A DNA stretch of 33,697 bases from Acanthaster planci. Its lineage: Eukaryota > Echinodermata > Asteroidea > Valvatida > Acanthasteridae. The notes under the pieces were generated by a model. It was not told the DNA's origin. It made no database searches and worked only from the letters and a program-made list of their open reading frames with translations. Both the position numbers and the translations under genes were made by a program. The stretch covers positions 9,415 to 43,111 of the forward strand of contig NW_019091810.1 of NCBI RefSeq assembly GCF_001949145.1, in the 5' to 3' direction. Each line of letters begins with the position of its first letter. Positions within the stretch are counted from its first letter, which is position 1. Shown one piece after another: positions 20,174 to 30,574 of this stretch.

Positions 20174-21598
20174 TTAGTGTTCAGTCTGTGGATGGTCCTC
20201 AGATGGGCAGTAGTCCTCGTCCTTGCATTCTGGCAGACGGATCAGGCGGGTGTCTGGTCTGGTGTACACCTTGTCACGAACTCGGACCTTGGCCGCTCTC
20301 ACACGTCCATCGGTGCCAGGATGTGTCTCACATATCTTTTGTACTGGCCACTGAGCTCTAACCAGCTGGGGGTCAACAACCATGACGACGTCTCCACAGG
20401 CCAGGTCTCTGGATTCAGTCTGCCACTTTTGCCGACTCTGTAGACTGGGAAGGTAGGATTTGATGAAGTGAGCCCAGAACTGGTCAGCTAGCACCTGACT
20501 ATGGCACCATCGTCCTTGTCCCATGGATTCTTTGGAGGTGTAGACGACCTGTGGAAGGTTAGGATCTAGCTGCCTCATAAGAAGCATGTTTGGAGTCATC
20601 AGACCAACGTCAGCAGCATCTGAAGAGACGTAACCCAAGGGTTTTGAGTTGAGAATCCCCTCGACTTCAGCTAAGACGGTTTGGAGTACTGGTTCTGCGA
20701 CCGACTGGTCTCCCAAAGCAGCTCCGAGTCTAGCCTTGACCGACTTCACCTCTCTCTCCTAGGAGCCGCCGAAGTGGGGAGCATTTGGCGGGTTAAACTG
20801 GAATCGCACCTTTTGTTCGGAAAGCTCTTGGCTTAGATCTGGAGCCATGGAAGCAAAGGCACTTCGAAGTTCTGCTTCTGCCTCCTTGAAGTTGGTCCCG
20901 CAGTCAGACAGGATTTCATATGGTTTACCCCTTACAGAGGTGAAACGGCAAAAGGCCATCAGGAATGCATCTGTGTCTAAGATCTCCAACAAATCCAAGT
21001 GTATGGCATGTGTGGTCATGCACTTGAAGATGACTCCTCATCTCTTCTCTGTGCGTCGACCAATCTTAACCGTCATTGGCCCAAAGCAATCAATGCCCGT
21101 GGAGAAGAAGGCTGGCTTGGAGAGACGGAGACTGGAAGAGGGCAGGTCTGCCATTTTGGGAACTGCTGGTTTACCGCGCCACTTGCAGCAATCGTTGCAC
21201 TGGTGCTGGTGCTGACAAATTGCCTCTCTGCCTCGCAGGATCCAGAATTTCCGCCGTATTTCGGCAAGAACACGTTCAGCTCCAGGATGAACGAGTCGCT
21301 GATCATAGCCTTGGATAAGAAGCTTGGTGATATGATGCTTCGGGTCAAGAATGATTGGGTGCTCAACTTCGCGGGGGAGGTCCTCTGCCTGTCGCAATTG
21401 GCCTCCCTTTCTGATCAGTCCAGAGGTTTCATCATGCTCAGGGCTGAGCTGTGCTAACCTGCTCCCAGAAGGCAACTGCTTGTACCTGAAACAAAAGTTT
21501 GGTCTCGATGGCTTCTTCCCTCTCGACCAGTGTTGAAGGAGATATGTCAGCAGTTGCTGCTGCGTCATGAAGCTCCTTGAAAGCCCGGATGAGGCCAT
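20174..21598 (-). pseudogene. BEL/Pao integrase region (broken)
   Basis: One frame runs through the region with two in-frame stops. From 21598 it carries an integrase zinc-finger region (HPGAERVLAEIRRKFWI, then a CNDCC cluster) and the first catalytic-Asp segment GIDCFGP. TGA at 21038-21040 interrupts it. After that come MTTHAIHLDLL and the second catalytic-Asp segment ILSDCGTNF. After NAPHFGGS, TAG at 20759-20761 stands just before the Glu of the expected catalytic triad. The downstream part (20749-20174) is a DUF5641-like C-terminal domain (VVYTSKE, DVVMVVD, TRLIRLPE). The two stops make this copy inactive as an integrase gene. Confidence 0.85.
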
Positions 21599-21791
21599 TC
21601 CAACTGCGGTACTGTTCTGGGTTTGGCAAGTGGGGCTCTTTCACGGTGATCACTCCACAGAATGTTGCTCCCTTCAGTTCTATGGTGTCTTCTTGTTTGT
21701 CGACCAAGGGGCTTGCCGGCCAGCGATGAGGAGGTAAGGACAGAAAGGATGGGCCATTTCTCCATCTTTGTTCATTAGAGAGTTCAGACAC
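21438..21791 (-). pseudogene. BEL/Pao region between RNase H and integrase (broken)
   Basis: In another frame from the flanking integrase segment, this stretch contains GPSFL followed by a WP motif, then FKELHDAAA. It overlaps the next frame between 21438 and 21598, so a frame change occurs there. The function of this linker is not defined in the family. Confidence 0.6.
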
Positions 21792-21849
21792 GGTCTTACC
21801 CCAAGTGATGTCATCTGCAGGGTTGTTGGCTGTGTCAACATAATGCCAA

Positions 21850-22202
21850 TTCTCTGGATTACTCAGGGACTGTATCTCTGCTACTCATGTCCCGACAAAC
21901 ACCTTTTATCTACAGGAGTCGGACTTCAGCCAGCGTAGTACTGTAGTGGAATCACTCCACAGGGTAATCTTCTGGATGGAAAGGGTCAACTCCTTTCTGA
22001 ACAAATCTGCCACGTGTGCACCGACCAGTGCAGCAGAAAGTTCCAACCTTGGGATGGAAAGCTTCCCTGGAACGTGAGAGAATGAAACTGGTATGGATGC
22101 TTCCTTTGTGACCTTCAGTGCGCAGGTAGGCGACTGAGCAATAGACTCTTTCTGAGGCATCACTGAAGATGTGGACTTCTCAGTTGGTCGTCTTGGTGTC
22201 AA
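21850..22202 (-). pseudogene. BEL/Pao RNase H region (broken)
   Basis: Contains [14 protein letters not shown] with the catalytic-type Glu and [14 protein letters not shown] with Asp, the order expected of RNase H in BEL/Pao. It is in a different frame from the reverse transcriptase segment ending at 22180. Frame and stops are disturbed again after about 21906. Confidence 0.8.
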
Positions 22203-23314
22203 CTTCAGGTGGTGTGTAGCACCTTGGCAGTCGAAGCTTTGGTAGGTCAGCCAGTTCCTGTTCCCATGTATGCCAGCTGGTGAGGATATCTCCAGGCTCT
22301 ATCGGGTCATCCCAGGTTCTCTTTGACTTCCACAGATCCTGGATGATTACCTTAGCTCTTGCAGTGAATGGTGCAAGGAAACCAATTGGATCATACTGGC
22401 TGGCCATGATTTTGTAGACAGTTCTGAGGTTGAGCATTTGGTAAGCAATGGGTCGGTGCTTGTAGCCAAGGTCATCTGCATCGCACTGCCACTGCAGTCC
22501 AAGTGTGGCCTCGGGTGTGTAACTCTGACCAAAGACATGCCAAAGGTCAAATCCGTCAGATCTGGCAGCAGCTGGCAGATCTGCTACCACTGAGGGGATA
22601 TTGCTTGCCCATTGGCGAATGTTGAAGCCACCTATTGCAAGCAGTGTGCATATCTTCATGACCAGTTCTTTAGCTGCTTTGGCCGAGGGCGGACTGTCCA
22701 GGCAGTTGTCTACGTAAAAGGATTGTTGGACAGCACGTGTGACCTCTTCGTTGCCCTTCTGGTGGTTGAGTACATGCCTTTGCAGGGCCAATGAGGCGGA
22801 GCAGGGGCTACAGGTTGTGCCGAACGGAAGAACCTGCCACTCATAGACATCAGGCGTAGATACTGTCCATGTTCCGCCAGATGAATCTCAAGAGGGGCTT
22901 GTCAGCTGGTAGGAGACGTATCTGGTGGAACATTACTTGGATATCCCCAGATATTGCCACTAGGTGCTGCCTAAATCTGAGGAGGACTCCAAGGAGGGAT
23001 GGTCCATACCTGGGTCCGGATAGGAGATGGTTGTTCAGCACCTGTCCATCATGTTCGAATGAGCAGTTGAACACCAAATGTGGCTTACCGCCAGTTTCAA
23101 CAATGCGATGTGGAAAATACCACGACTCCTCAGTCTGCTGGGCTTCTACATCACTGAGGACTCTCAAGTAGCCTGCATCAAGTAGCTTCTGGATTTGCTC
23201 TTTGTGGATCCTAGCAAGGTCAGGCTGTTTCTGGAGTTGTCTCTCTGTACGTTTCAGGTTTGGGAAAACTGCTTCTTTGCCTGCATGGAAGTGGGTTCCA
23301 TCATTCCTGCGCAA
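22180..23314 (-). pseudogene. BEL/Pao reverse transcriptase (broken)
   Basis: The N-terminal half (23314-22850) has WYFPHRIV, KPHLVFNCS, NNHLLSGP and the motif A segment AISGDIQVMFHQIRL with its catalytic Asp. It ends in a stop at 22850 after a frame change near 22860. The second half (22791-22180) carries the motif C position as FYVDN (22705-22716), where the usual second Asp is Asn. It then runs through RQWASN, YKHRPI and ASQYDPIGFLAPFT, typical of the BEL/Pao connection region. The length is normal, but this copy cannot make an intact enzyme. Confidence 0.9.
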
Positions 23315-24024
23315 GAGGGGTGTGGCATAGCCCAGAACTCCTCCTTCTTCAATGCGAACTGTTTTGCTTCAAGCAGTTCCACAGCATACTGGTCCTGCTT
23401 GGAACGGGTTACAATCTTCTCATTAGTGTAAGGGATCACATCGGCCTTCGACAATCTCTCAACTTGCTGCATAAGGTCATGGTTCTCTTCACAAATAGTA
23501 ATCTTGAAGCACTTCTGCTCACAGAACTGTTCCTTCAGGACTCCAGCCGGTCCCTGAAGTGTCCAACCCAATTTGGTGCATACAGCCACTGGTGCTCCAC
23601 TGGGGCCGAATTTCACAGGTTGCTGTGGGGTGATCAGGTCGGAGTAGTCAGAGCCAATCAGGATCGAGGGAGTTGCGTTGTTGATCAGAGACAGTGCAGC
23701 TCCACGTAAGTGGGGCCAACGCTTCTGAAGAGCTGTAACTGGATAGGTATATTCTGACAGGCGTAAACTGTCAGCGGTGAAAGCTCCTTTTATGTTGTAC
23801 CTGGTGTCAGGATGTTCCTTGTGGACACTTGGAAATTGACCGATTGCCTTCACATTGGAAAGGCAGTTGTTGAACTGTCAATAGGAGTATATAGTCTTTC
23901 TTCGCAGTGAGGTTCAGTTGCTGGACTGCATGGTTGCGCACCATTGTTCTCATGGAGCCATCGTCAAGCACAGCATGTGTTTCAAGTTTGCCAGCAGGAC
24001 CATGGAAAGTGATTGGAACGACCT
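23254..24024 (-). pseudogene. BEL/Pao aspartic protease region (broken)
   Basis: An AVLDDGS segment at 23954-23974 is the probable active-site Asp-Gly motif of the retropepsin-like (DUF1758) domain. In another frame, 23853 onward carries ATPSILIGSDYSDLI and VCTKLGWTLQGP, the second half of the domain, then a linker toward the reverse transcriptase. Frame changes lie near 24040, between 23950 and 23855, and near 23300. Confidence 0.75.
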
Positions 24025-24345
24025 TTAACGTGACATTATGGGACGCAGAGGCCGGTCCAGGTAAGTCATCTGAGTCATCACTCCAACAGTATAGATTCTG
24101 CTTGCTTCTTGCTGAATGGTGTCATGCAGTACAGTCAAGTGGATCTCCTTGCAGGTGTTGCATGGTTTTCTCAATGTACATTGCTCAGGTTTATGGGTGT
24201 GCCCACATTTCCAGCATCTGGACTTTTCCTTCAGCCATTCGATTATTTGCTGGTTACTGAGTACCTTGAATTCAGTACAACCATTCAAGTAGTGGTCATG
24301 GTTGTTGCAGTGTGGACAGAAGGCTTTACGTTTGTCCTTTGATGG
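24025..24345 (-). pseudogene. BEL/Pao gag C-terminal zinc knuckle segment
   Basis: Reads NQQIIEWLKEKSRCWKCGHTH and continues to two knuckles. The first is C-x2-C-x3-H-x4-C (CWKCGHTHKPEQC) and the second resembles C-x2-C-x4-H-x4-H (CNTCKEIHLTVLH). These bind nucleic acid in retroelement gag proteins. Frame changes lie on both sides, and TAA closes it at 24025-24027. Confidence 0.85.
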
Positions 24346-24988
24346 TGACTGTTGTGAAGGTTGCGGGGAAACTTGTCTTTCCTCTCTTGTCTGGGGTTAT
24401 CTTCTTTGTAGACTGTTGCTGCTTGACCAGTGATCCGCTTTGCTGGTGACTGTACTTGCAACCAGTCAGCAAGATGGTTTAGGGTATAGGTTTGGTTGGA
24501 GTCTTCTTTCAGAATGCCCTGATTGATGCAGTGTTCCACGAATCTATCACGATATCCTGTTGGTAGTTTGCAGATCAGTCGGTCCACATTGGAACCGCAC
24601 TTGAGTTCATAGCCATTTTCTCCTTCTAGGGAGCGAAGCATTCCAACCAGTGACTGGACTGAAAGCGCGAAGTCGTCGAAGGCTCCAAACTTGACAAAAG
24701 GCATGTTCATGATCATGCCTATCTCACTCTGGACCAGCTGACGTGGTTGACCGTACTTGTCTTTGAGGGCTCAGAGCGCTGCTGAATATGGTTTTGGTCA
24801 TGCATATATGCCTCGGCCAACCTCAGGATATTGCCCCCCCCCAGACGCCCAAGCAGAATCTCATATTTATACTGCTCGGTGAGGTGTGGATGAACATTAA
24901 CAAGATTGTCCAGGGCCATATTTAGGAGTGCAAAGTCACGTAACCTTGCCGGTGGTGAAGTGTGGTGAGGTTGGACGGGGCACGCCAT
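24285..24988 (-). pseudogene. BEL/Pao gag core, DUF1759-like (broken)
   Basis: The upstream part contains NVHPHLTEQYKYEILLGRLG, then a frame change near 24780. The downstream part (24716-24285) contains FDDFALSVQSLVGMLRSLEG, KLPTGYRDRFVEHC and LNHLADWLQ. These match the DUF1759-type gag domain of BEL/Pao elements. The end is frameshifted again near 24320. Confidence 0.8.
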
Positions 24989-25014
24989 AAGATGAAGCGA
25001 TCAATAGTTCTGTT

Positions 25015-25700
25015 ATGTTCGGCATTACTGGTGAAGCTGGGTGCAATGGTGGGGTGACAAGTGGCTTCCCTGCTACTGGTGGCACACTGGGATTGGTGGT
25101 GCAGGGTTCACAGCTGCACCTGGCGAAGGAGACGTGCCACCCAGGGGATGAGAGGCTATGGCTTGTCTTGCTGGTGCTGGAGATTCAGGTAGTGAAGCAC
25201 ACTGAAATGAAGAAGTTACAGGTGTGGTCACTACAGTAGTGGTAGACATGTAAGTGACAGGTAACTTGGCATGGGCCTCATTTGATGTGGGTTGTGCCCT
25301 TTTTCGGCAGACACGATGGAGAAATCTGGTCGAGGTTGCGGGGGTTGAGGCATGAATGGTGACGAAGGGTGGAATGTCAGCATGTGGAATGGCTGCCCAA
25401 CAACTGGTGGTGCACTATGGATTGGTGGTGCAGGATTCGGGGCTTCACCTGGTGATGGAATTATACCACCCAGGGGAGAAGAGGCTATGTGTAGCTGGTA
25501 AATGAGATTCAGGCCTTGCAGCATGCTGAAGAGAAAAGGTCACAGATGTGCTAGCTACAGAGGTGGTAAATGTCATTGGGTAACTTTCACTGCTTATGGC
25601 AGGTGACTTGGCATGGGCCTCATTGGGTGTGGATTGTGCCTTTTCTTCTGGGGACACAGTGGAAACCTCTGATTGAAGTGTCTGTGGCTGAGGCAAGGTG
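25015..25700 (-). pseudogene. BEL/Pao gag Pro/Ser-rich linker with internal duplication
   Basis: Low-complexity Pro/Ser/Thr-rich translation split between frames (around 25696-25445 and 25524-25231). At DNA level two units of about 330-345 bp are tandem relatives. GGATTGGTGGTGCAGG occurs near 25090 and 25415, and CTTGGCATGGGCCTCATT near 25266 and 25609. The linker may have expanded by duplication. Confidence 0.6.
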
Positions 25701-25806
25701 TCACCTGACTGCTGCGAAGTTTCACCAGTTATGGACGTAATAAGTTGGGCTTTCTGTCGCTCATGGTCGGCTTCTCTCAGTCGTCTTCTCCCAGAGAGCT
25801 GTGTAT

Positions 25807-26238
25807 TCAGCTGTTCTCGCCGGTCCTGGGCCTCTCAATTTTCTCTGCTCGTCTTCTAGCTGCAAGTGCCTCTTCTTCAGCTGTCCATGCCTCATATGCA
25901 ACATCATCAAGTCTCCTCAACTCATCGTCCAGTTGGCTCTCTTCCTGAAGCTGATGTTTCATCTCCTCCAGATGTTGTCTTTTCTTCTGTTCTTCCAGCC
26001 TGGCTTCCTGAGCACTGCTCAGTATAATTGACAAATGGTGACTTGACGCTATAGAGCCTTCATCTGAGCAGGAATCCAATTTGTGCTCATTCTTGTCAAC
26101 TCTGGACTTGGACTGGGCATTGTAGCTGACAACAAAGTCATCAAGATGCCCAGGAATCCTTCTTTTCCTTCTGGGACGGACATCATGCGTGGATGCCGTC
26201 TCTTGGAGTTCTTTGTTTCCTTGTTCGAGGTCATCCAT
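25807..26238 (-). pseudogene. BEL/Pao gag N-terminal segment
   Basis: The Met at 26238 (MDDLEQGNKE), shortly after the primer site, is the likely gag start. It is followed by basic RPRRKRRIPGHLDDFVVSYN, a common BEL/Pao feature. A long charged coiled coil follows (EARLEEQKKRQHLEEMKHQL and onward). A frame change near 25810 leads to TGA at 25807-25809, and related sequence continues in the next frame. Confidence 0.75.
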
Positions 26239-26255
26239 AGGTCGCTGTGTGAAAG

Positions 26256-26272
26256 TCTGGCTTGAAGGACCA
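26256..26272 (-). other. Primer binding site, tRNA-Tyr-like
   Basis: Directly after the 5' LTR in coding sense is TGGTCCTTCAAGCCAGA. This matches the complement of the conserved 3' end of metazoan tRNA-Tyr at 15 of 17 bases. Both mismatches are CpG to CpA changes. Confidence 0.75.
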
Positions 26273-26928
26273 TGTGAAGAAGTGACGAGGTTCACTTGGA
26301 AAGGGAGGCGTAGCTCAAAGGGTAGCACAACAACTCTATGGCAGCGATTAAAGTGAGGAGCAGGATGGTTTAATGAAGAAACTGGCTGTTTATTATACCC
26401 AGATAATTAGAAACAGGGGGTGGTGACTTGCAATTGGCCAGGATACTGTAGCAATCTTGGGGGAACTGTGCTTTGTGAATGGAATGGTGGAGCTGAAACC
26501 AGTGATGAAGTCTTTGAAATAAATGGAACAGGAAACCGTGGTGACTGGGGAATAAACAGAAATAAATACTAATAAATTAATTGGAATGCACGTACATGTG
26601 CCCACTAGAAGACAACATAATTGTATATGTAACGTTGCAACAATTGTCCCCGATTAAGGCTAAGGTTTGTACTCTAAACTCCTCTATTTTACATAATAGC
26701 ACAAGAATCACTATATGATCTTATACTATAAACATTAAAGAACATATGGCTGTACTCACAATTGTCAGTAACGCAGGGTAAGGGCAAATTTGGAGGTATT
26801 TTGATTGGAAATGTGCTTGGTAAACTTGACTTTAGAACGGAATGTACGGTGCGAGAATGAGCAAACTACTGAGGGCGCCCTACCAACTATTGCACGGTCA
26901 GTAGACAGTAGACAGGGACTTTCTTACA
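26273..26928 (-). repeat. 5' LTR of BEL/Pao element (656 bp)
   Basis: TGTGAAG...CTTACA on the plus strand, opposite the 723-bp LTR at 19406. In coding sense it carries an AATAAA (26389-26394) near its 3' end and a tandem GTCTACT duplication near its 5' end. It differs from the partner by scattered substitutions plus small indels. Confidence 0.95.
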
Positions 26929-26933
26929 ATCAC
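26929..26933. repeat. Target-site duplication, right copy
   Basis: ATCAC immediately after the CA end of the right LTR, identical to 19401-19405. Confidence 0.85.
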
Positions 26934-29900
26934 AGAGGGAGAATAGAGTGAATTAAACTGACTTGCGTGTGTGCTATACAAACAAACCCATGATTCTTTT
27001 CAATGAGGGGATCATATAAAAGCACTTTGAAAAACGAATAACAGCCAGGGAGAAAAGGCACTTTGTTGGTTTGACACCTTGTTCTGATTTGAGGGTCAGG
27101 AATCTTTTTCATTATTATTAACTTGTCTTTCATTTACATACCCACGGGTATCACTTGATATATACGTATTTTATCCAAAAATTGTTTACAGAGATTTGTT
27201 ACATTTAATAATTTGTTATTTTTTGTAATAATGGTTGAGAAATGTCACATTCTTTGTTAAGCCTCACATTTGCCAATAGTTTTCAACTTATTTATCTGAG
27301 GCGTCATCTGTTAAAACCATTCAACTTGGAACTGACAATATATATAGTTTTGGCATTGGGAAACAATCACACCACACAAACATGCTAAAATTCAGTTTCA
27401 GTATCTGCAGCACTGTGGCACTATGCGTAAGATGGCTTTAACCAGGTTTTCTGGAAAACCTTTTTACTACCTCAGAAAGTGGTCAGTTTTATGTTGTAGA
27501 TCGTTATTTTGATGCACACGTACATGTAGCACTGCATTTGTGGCAGCAGCCAACATTTGACATGGAAGCAATTTCAGAAACCAATACAAAGGCCTATTGG
27601 AATGCATCAGCTATTGGGTTTAAACCACTGGCTAAAACAACCTGGAGTGATTTTGTTTTGTAATGAACATGGACAGTAGAGACAACAAAATTTCACAAAA
27701 AGAAAAACTGGGGATTTGAAATTTTGGACTGAGGGACCAGGCACATGAAGCTGTATGAGTATGGGTACTCTTAGAAAAAGGTCCCATCAATAAGCCTTTT
27801 GGCCTGTGGGCATAGAGCTAAGTACATGTATACAGAAGTAATTTTAGCAGACTGGCCGGTGATGTTAGGATGTATTAAAATTTAATGGACAGGGTCAGAG
27901 GGTTGCGTGTCAATTTAACAGACAGTGATGGGCTTACAGTTAGGGTTAATGTATTATAAAGCATACACTTTGGCATCAGTTGTATATACAAATGGGCATG
28001 GTTTGGCTTTACAGGAATTCTGTTTTAAATAGAAAAGTTATGCTAATACACGTACAGGGTCAAGGTTGGAATTACGGTTCAGGCTTGATAAACAAATCTA
28101 TTAAGATATTCTAACAGATTTTCCTTTTGCAATATGGCAGTTAAGTTTGACGTCTGTTTGCACAAATTGACCACATAAAGAGTTTCCAGTGTCCACAGCA
28201 AACAATGAAAGTAACAAAATAATGTAAATTCATCCCCACATTGATGAATTCACAAAACAAAACAGAAAGGCGGGGCATGTCTTTCAATCAGTATTTATCC
28301 CATTGCCATAACTTCATGGACATCCTCAAGTTTGTTTCAAGGGGGAGGGGGTGGCAAACACTTATGAGCAGCAAAATGAAAACCACTAACAAGGGCCCAT
28401 TCTGAAACACTTCAAGCAAATTGGTGGTTTTGTATCCCCTTTCTATTTTCTGTTTCTCTTCCCTCCATTTTTTGGGGAGGAATGGGCAAACACTGAAGTC
28501 CTTGTTGCAAAAAGTACATGTATTTGTCAGTCCTGCAAAATTAGAACAGTTCCTGCCTTTGATGTAACTGTTAAGTAAACCAACCTGGCCCACATGGCTT
28601 TAAGCAATATGTTACATCAAAACTTTGTATGTAAATAATTAGGCAGGGAACAGTCTTGTATTTCAGTACGCATGTATTATTGCTCATTTTTTACTATGGC
28701 TTTTGGGGTCTAATTTGCATGATACAACAAATTTTAAGCCTTGTATTTGTCCACAAAACAGCAACGACATCAATTTATATAATGCAATATAAATGCTTGT
28801 TAAAGAATACAGTAATTCAGAATAAGGCCATATTGCTGTTCGCCCACCATCATCCACTTCCTGCTCCTGTTAACACCATTGCTCACATGAAGCAGAATTT
28901 TAGCTGATGGACGTATTTCTACATCAAAGGTTAGCATACATGTACAAAAATTACTATTAACATTGAAAAAATTAACATCCACCCAAGGAAAAACAAAACC
29001 AACCCCCCATAAAAACACAACAAAAGCATTTACAGATATAATGGTAAAATGAAAGGGATTCATGTTAATGTGCATGGCCAGTTTGCACTCAGAACATCAT
29101 GCAAATAACATCTGCATGCACCTAAATGTTCAAGTAAAGCTCAGATCATTAAACCTGCAACATTCATCTGCATATGTATCCAGTGCTTAAATTGTTTTAG
29201 TCTCAGGGTTACCCAAGAAGAATCCATCAATGTTCAACATTACTAATAACTAATTTCACAAATGTACCACACTAAGGTATTTGCCACTAGGAGAAAAGAT
29301 GCTAGGGGTTCACACCATGTCATACACAGTGTGGAGAAATGAATGCATGAACGCCAGAGTGCATGAATCCTTCCATATTTAACATGTACGTGCAGGTAAC
29401 TGTGGCCATATGATAGCCAACTGCAGTTCCTGACCAATCCACGGGGTGATTGAAAATTTCAAGGGTGACAAAGCACATCTCAGTAGTCCCTAGAAGAAAG
29501 TCCCGCAATCTGTTTGAATGATGACCATGGTTCCCTATGATGTGCTGATGTTTTGCATTGTCTTCTTGGTGTGTTCTGATGAGCATCCCCACAATTTTAT
29601 GAATGCTGTTCTTTTGGCTCTGCAAAGTTAAACAGGAAGACCTTGAGCTAGAAAAAACTAAAACAAAATTGAAAGTTTAAATACTGACAGAGTTTGACAA
29701 AAATTCTCACAGACTTAACAGTAGTGGGTACAATGTATGAACTGTTTGTAATGGACAAAATTAAACTTATGCCCAACTCCAGAGGGTGTATGTAATAGGG
29801 TATTTAAATTGGAGGATTAGGGACTGTAATGGCTGTGGAAACATGTGGGCAATAATTTCACTGAGCTAATGAAAATATTGAGGGATTATGAGGGGTGGCA

Positions 29901-30574
29901 CCCATCCTTGCCAATCAGCCTTTAGAGTAAAATTAGATGACAATCATGTGGAGAGAATTACGTACAAATGGAAATTTCACATATTTTCATCTGCGCTGCA
30001 TTGCTAGATGTGGGTAGTTCTTTGTATTTTTATTAGCTCAGTGAAACTATAATCAGATTTTGCCTCGTGCTAAGTCTCTTCAATTTTTCTAATTCACTTT
30101 GGTAATAAATACTCGGATTTTCCATTAGAGGCTTAGAGCGATGACAGCTGATTCTTTAACTTGCAATAACAAAACTTCAATGAACATTTTTCCATTTAAG
30201 TCTTGTTAGGGCTTTAGTGTGAGTAACACATGATTAATTACAAGCAGAATATCAATAACTAGGCATTTAGCATAATGGTGGAAATGTTTTGATGAGTAAC
30301 AACTGTGCCATTGATTTTAACGCCATCACACTCAAACAAGGTCTTGCTACGTCCTAAAAATATTGGGAAAGTGTGGCCAGTTGTGGTGAGATCTTGTACA
30401 TCTTAGTAGGAACTCTGCCCAGACTGACAGCAACATGGTAATGGCTTCATGGACGGGGAGGATGAACAACCTAGTAAAGACAGAATATTGGTCATTCCAT
30501 GTCAGACCAACACACTTTTTGACTTTAAGTCTTCATATTTTGATTAAAAGAATATCTGTGCTTGTGGGCATCAA
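26934..30574. other. Intergenic stretch, no recognised gene
   Basis: AT-rich DNA with no domain I recognise. A minus-strand open frame at 29625-29320 follows a good acceptor (TTTAACTTTGCAG) and is listed among the findings. A segment at 29770-29830 is a reverse-complement relative of 3930-3985. The TACATGTA word occurs only about four times here. Confidence 0.5.

Larger units (their letters stand above)
19406..26928 (-). mobile_element. Full-length, decayed BEL/Pao LTR retrotransposon
   Basis: The 7.5-kb element on the minus strand has 5' LTR 26273-26928 and 3' LTR 19406-20128, both TG...CA. It is flanked by ATCAC at 19401-19405 and 26929-26933, the 5-bp duplication typical of BEL/Pao. Domain order in coding sense is gag (with zinc knuckle), aspartic protease, reverse transcriptase, RNase H, integrase zinc finger and core, then a DUF5641-like C-terminal domain. 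This order and the gag domain type identify the BEL/Pao lineage. At least eight frame changes and several stops break the coding region. The LTRs differ at about 28 of 640 aligned bases. It lies about 1.1 kb past the sorting nexin polyadenylation signal, in antisense orientation to that gene. Confidence 0.95.

Noticed and set aside
20008-24342. Many plus-strand frames through the retrotransposon
   Set aside because: They are shadows of the minus-strand gag-pol reading frames.
19406-26928. An active retroelement
   Set aside because: Structure is complete, but the coding region has many frame changes and stops and the LTRs have diverged.
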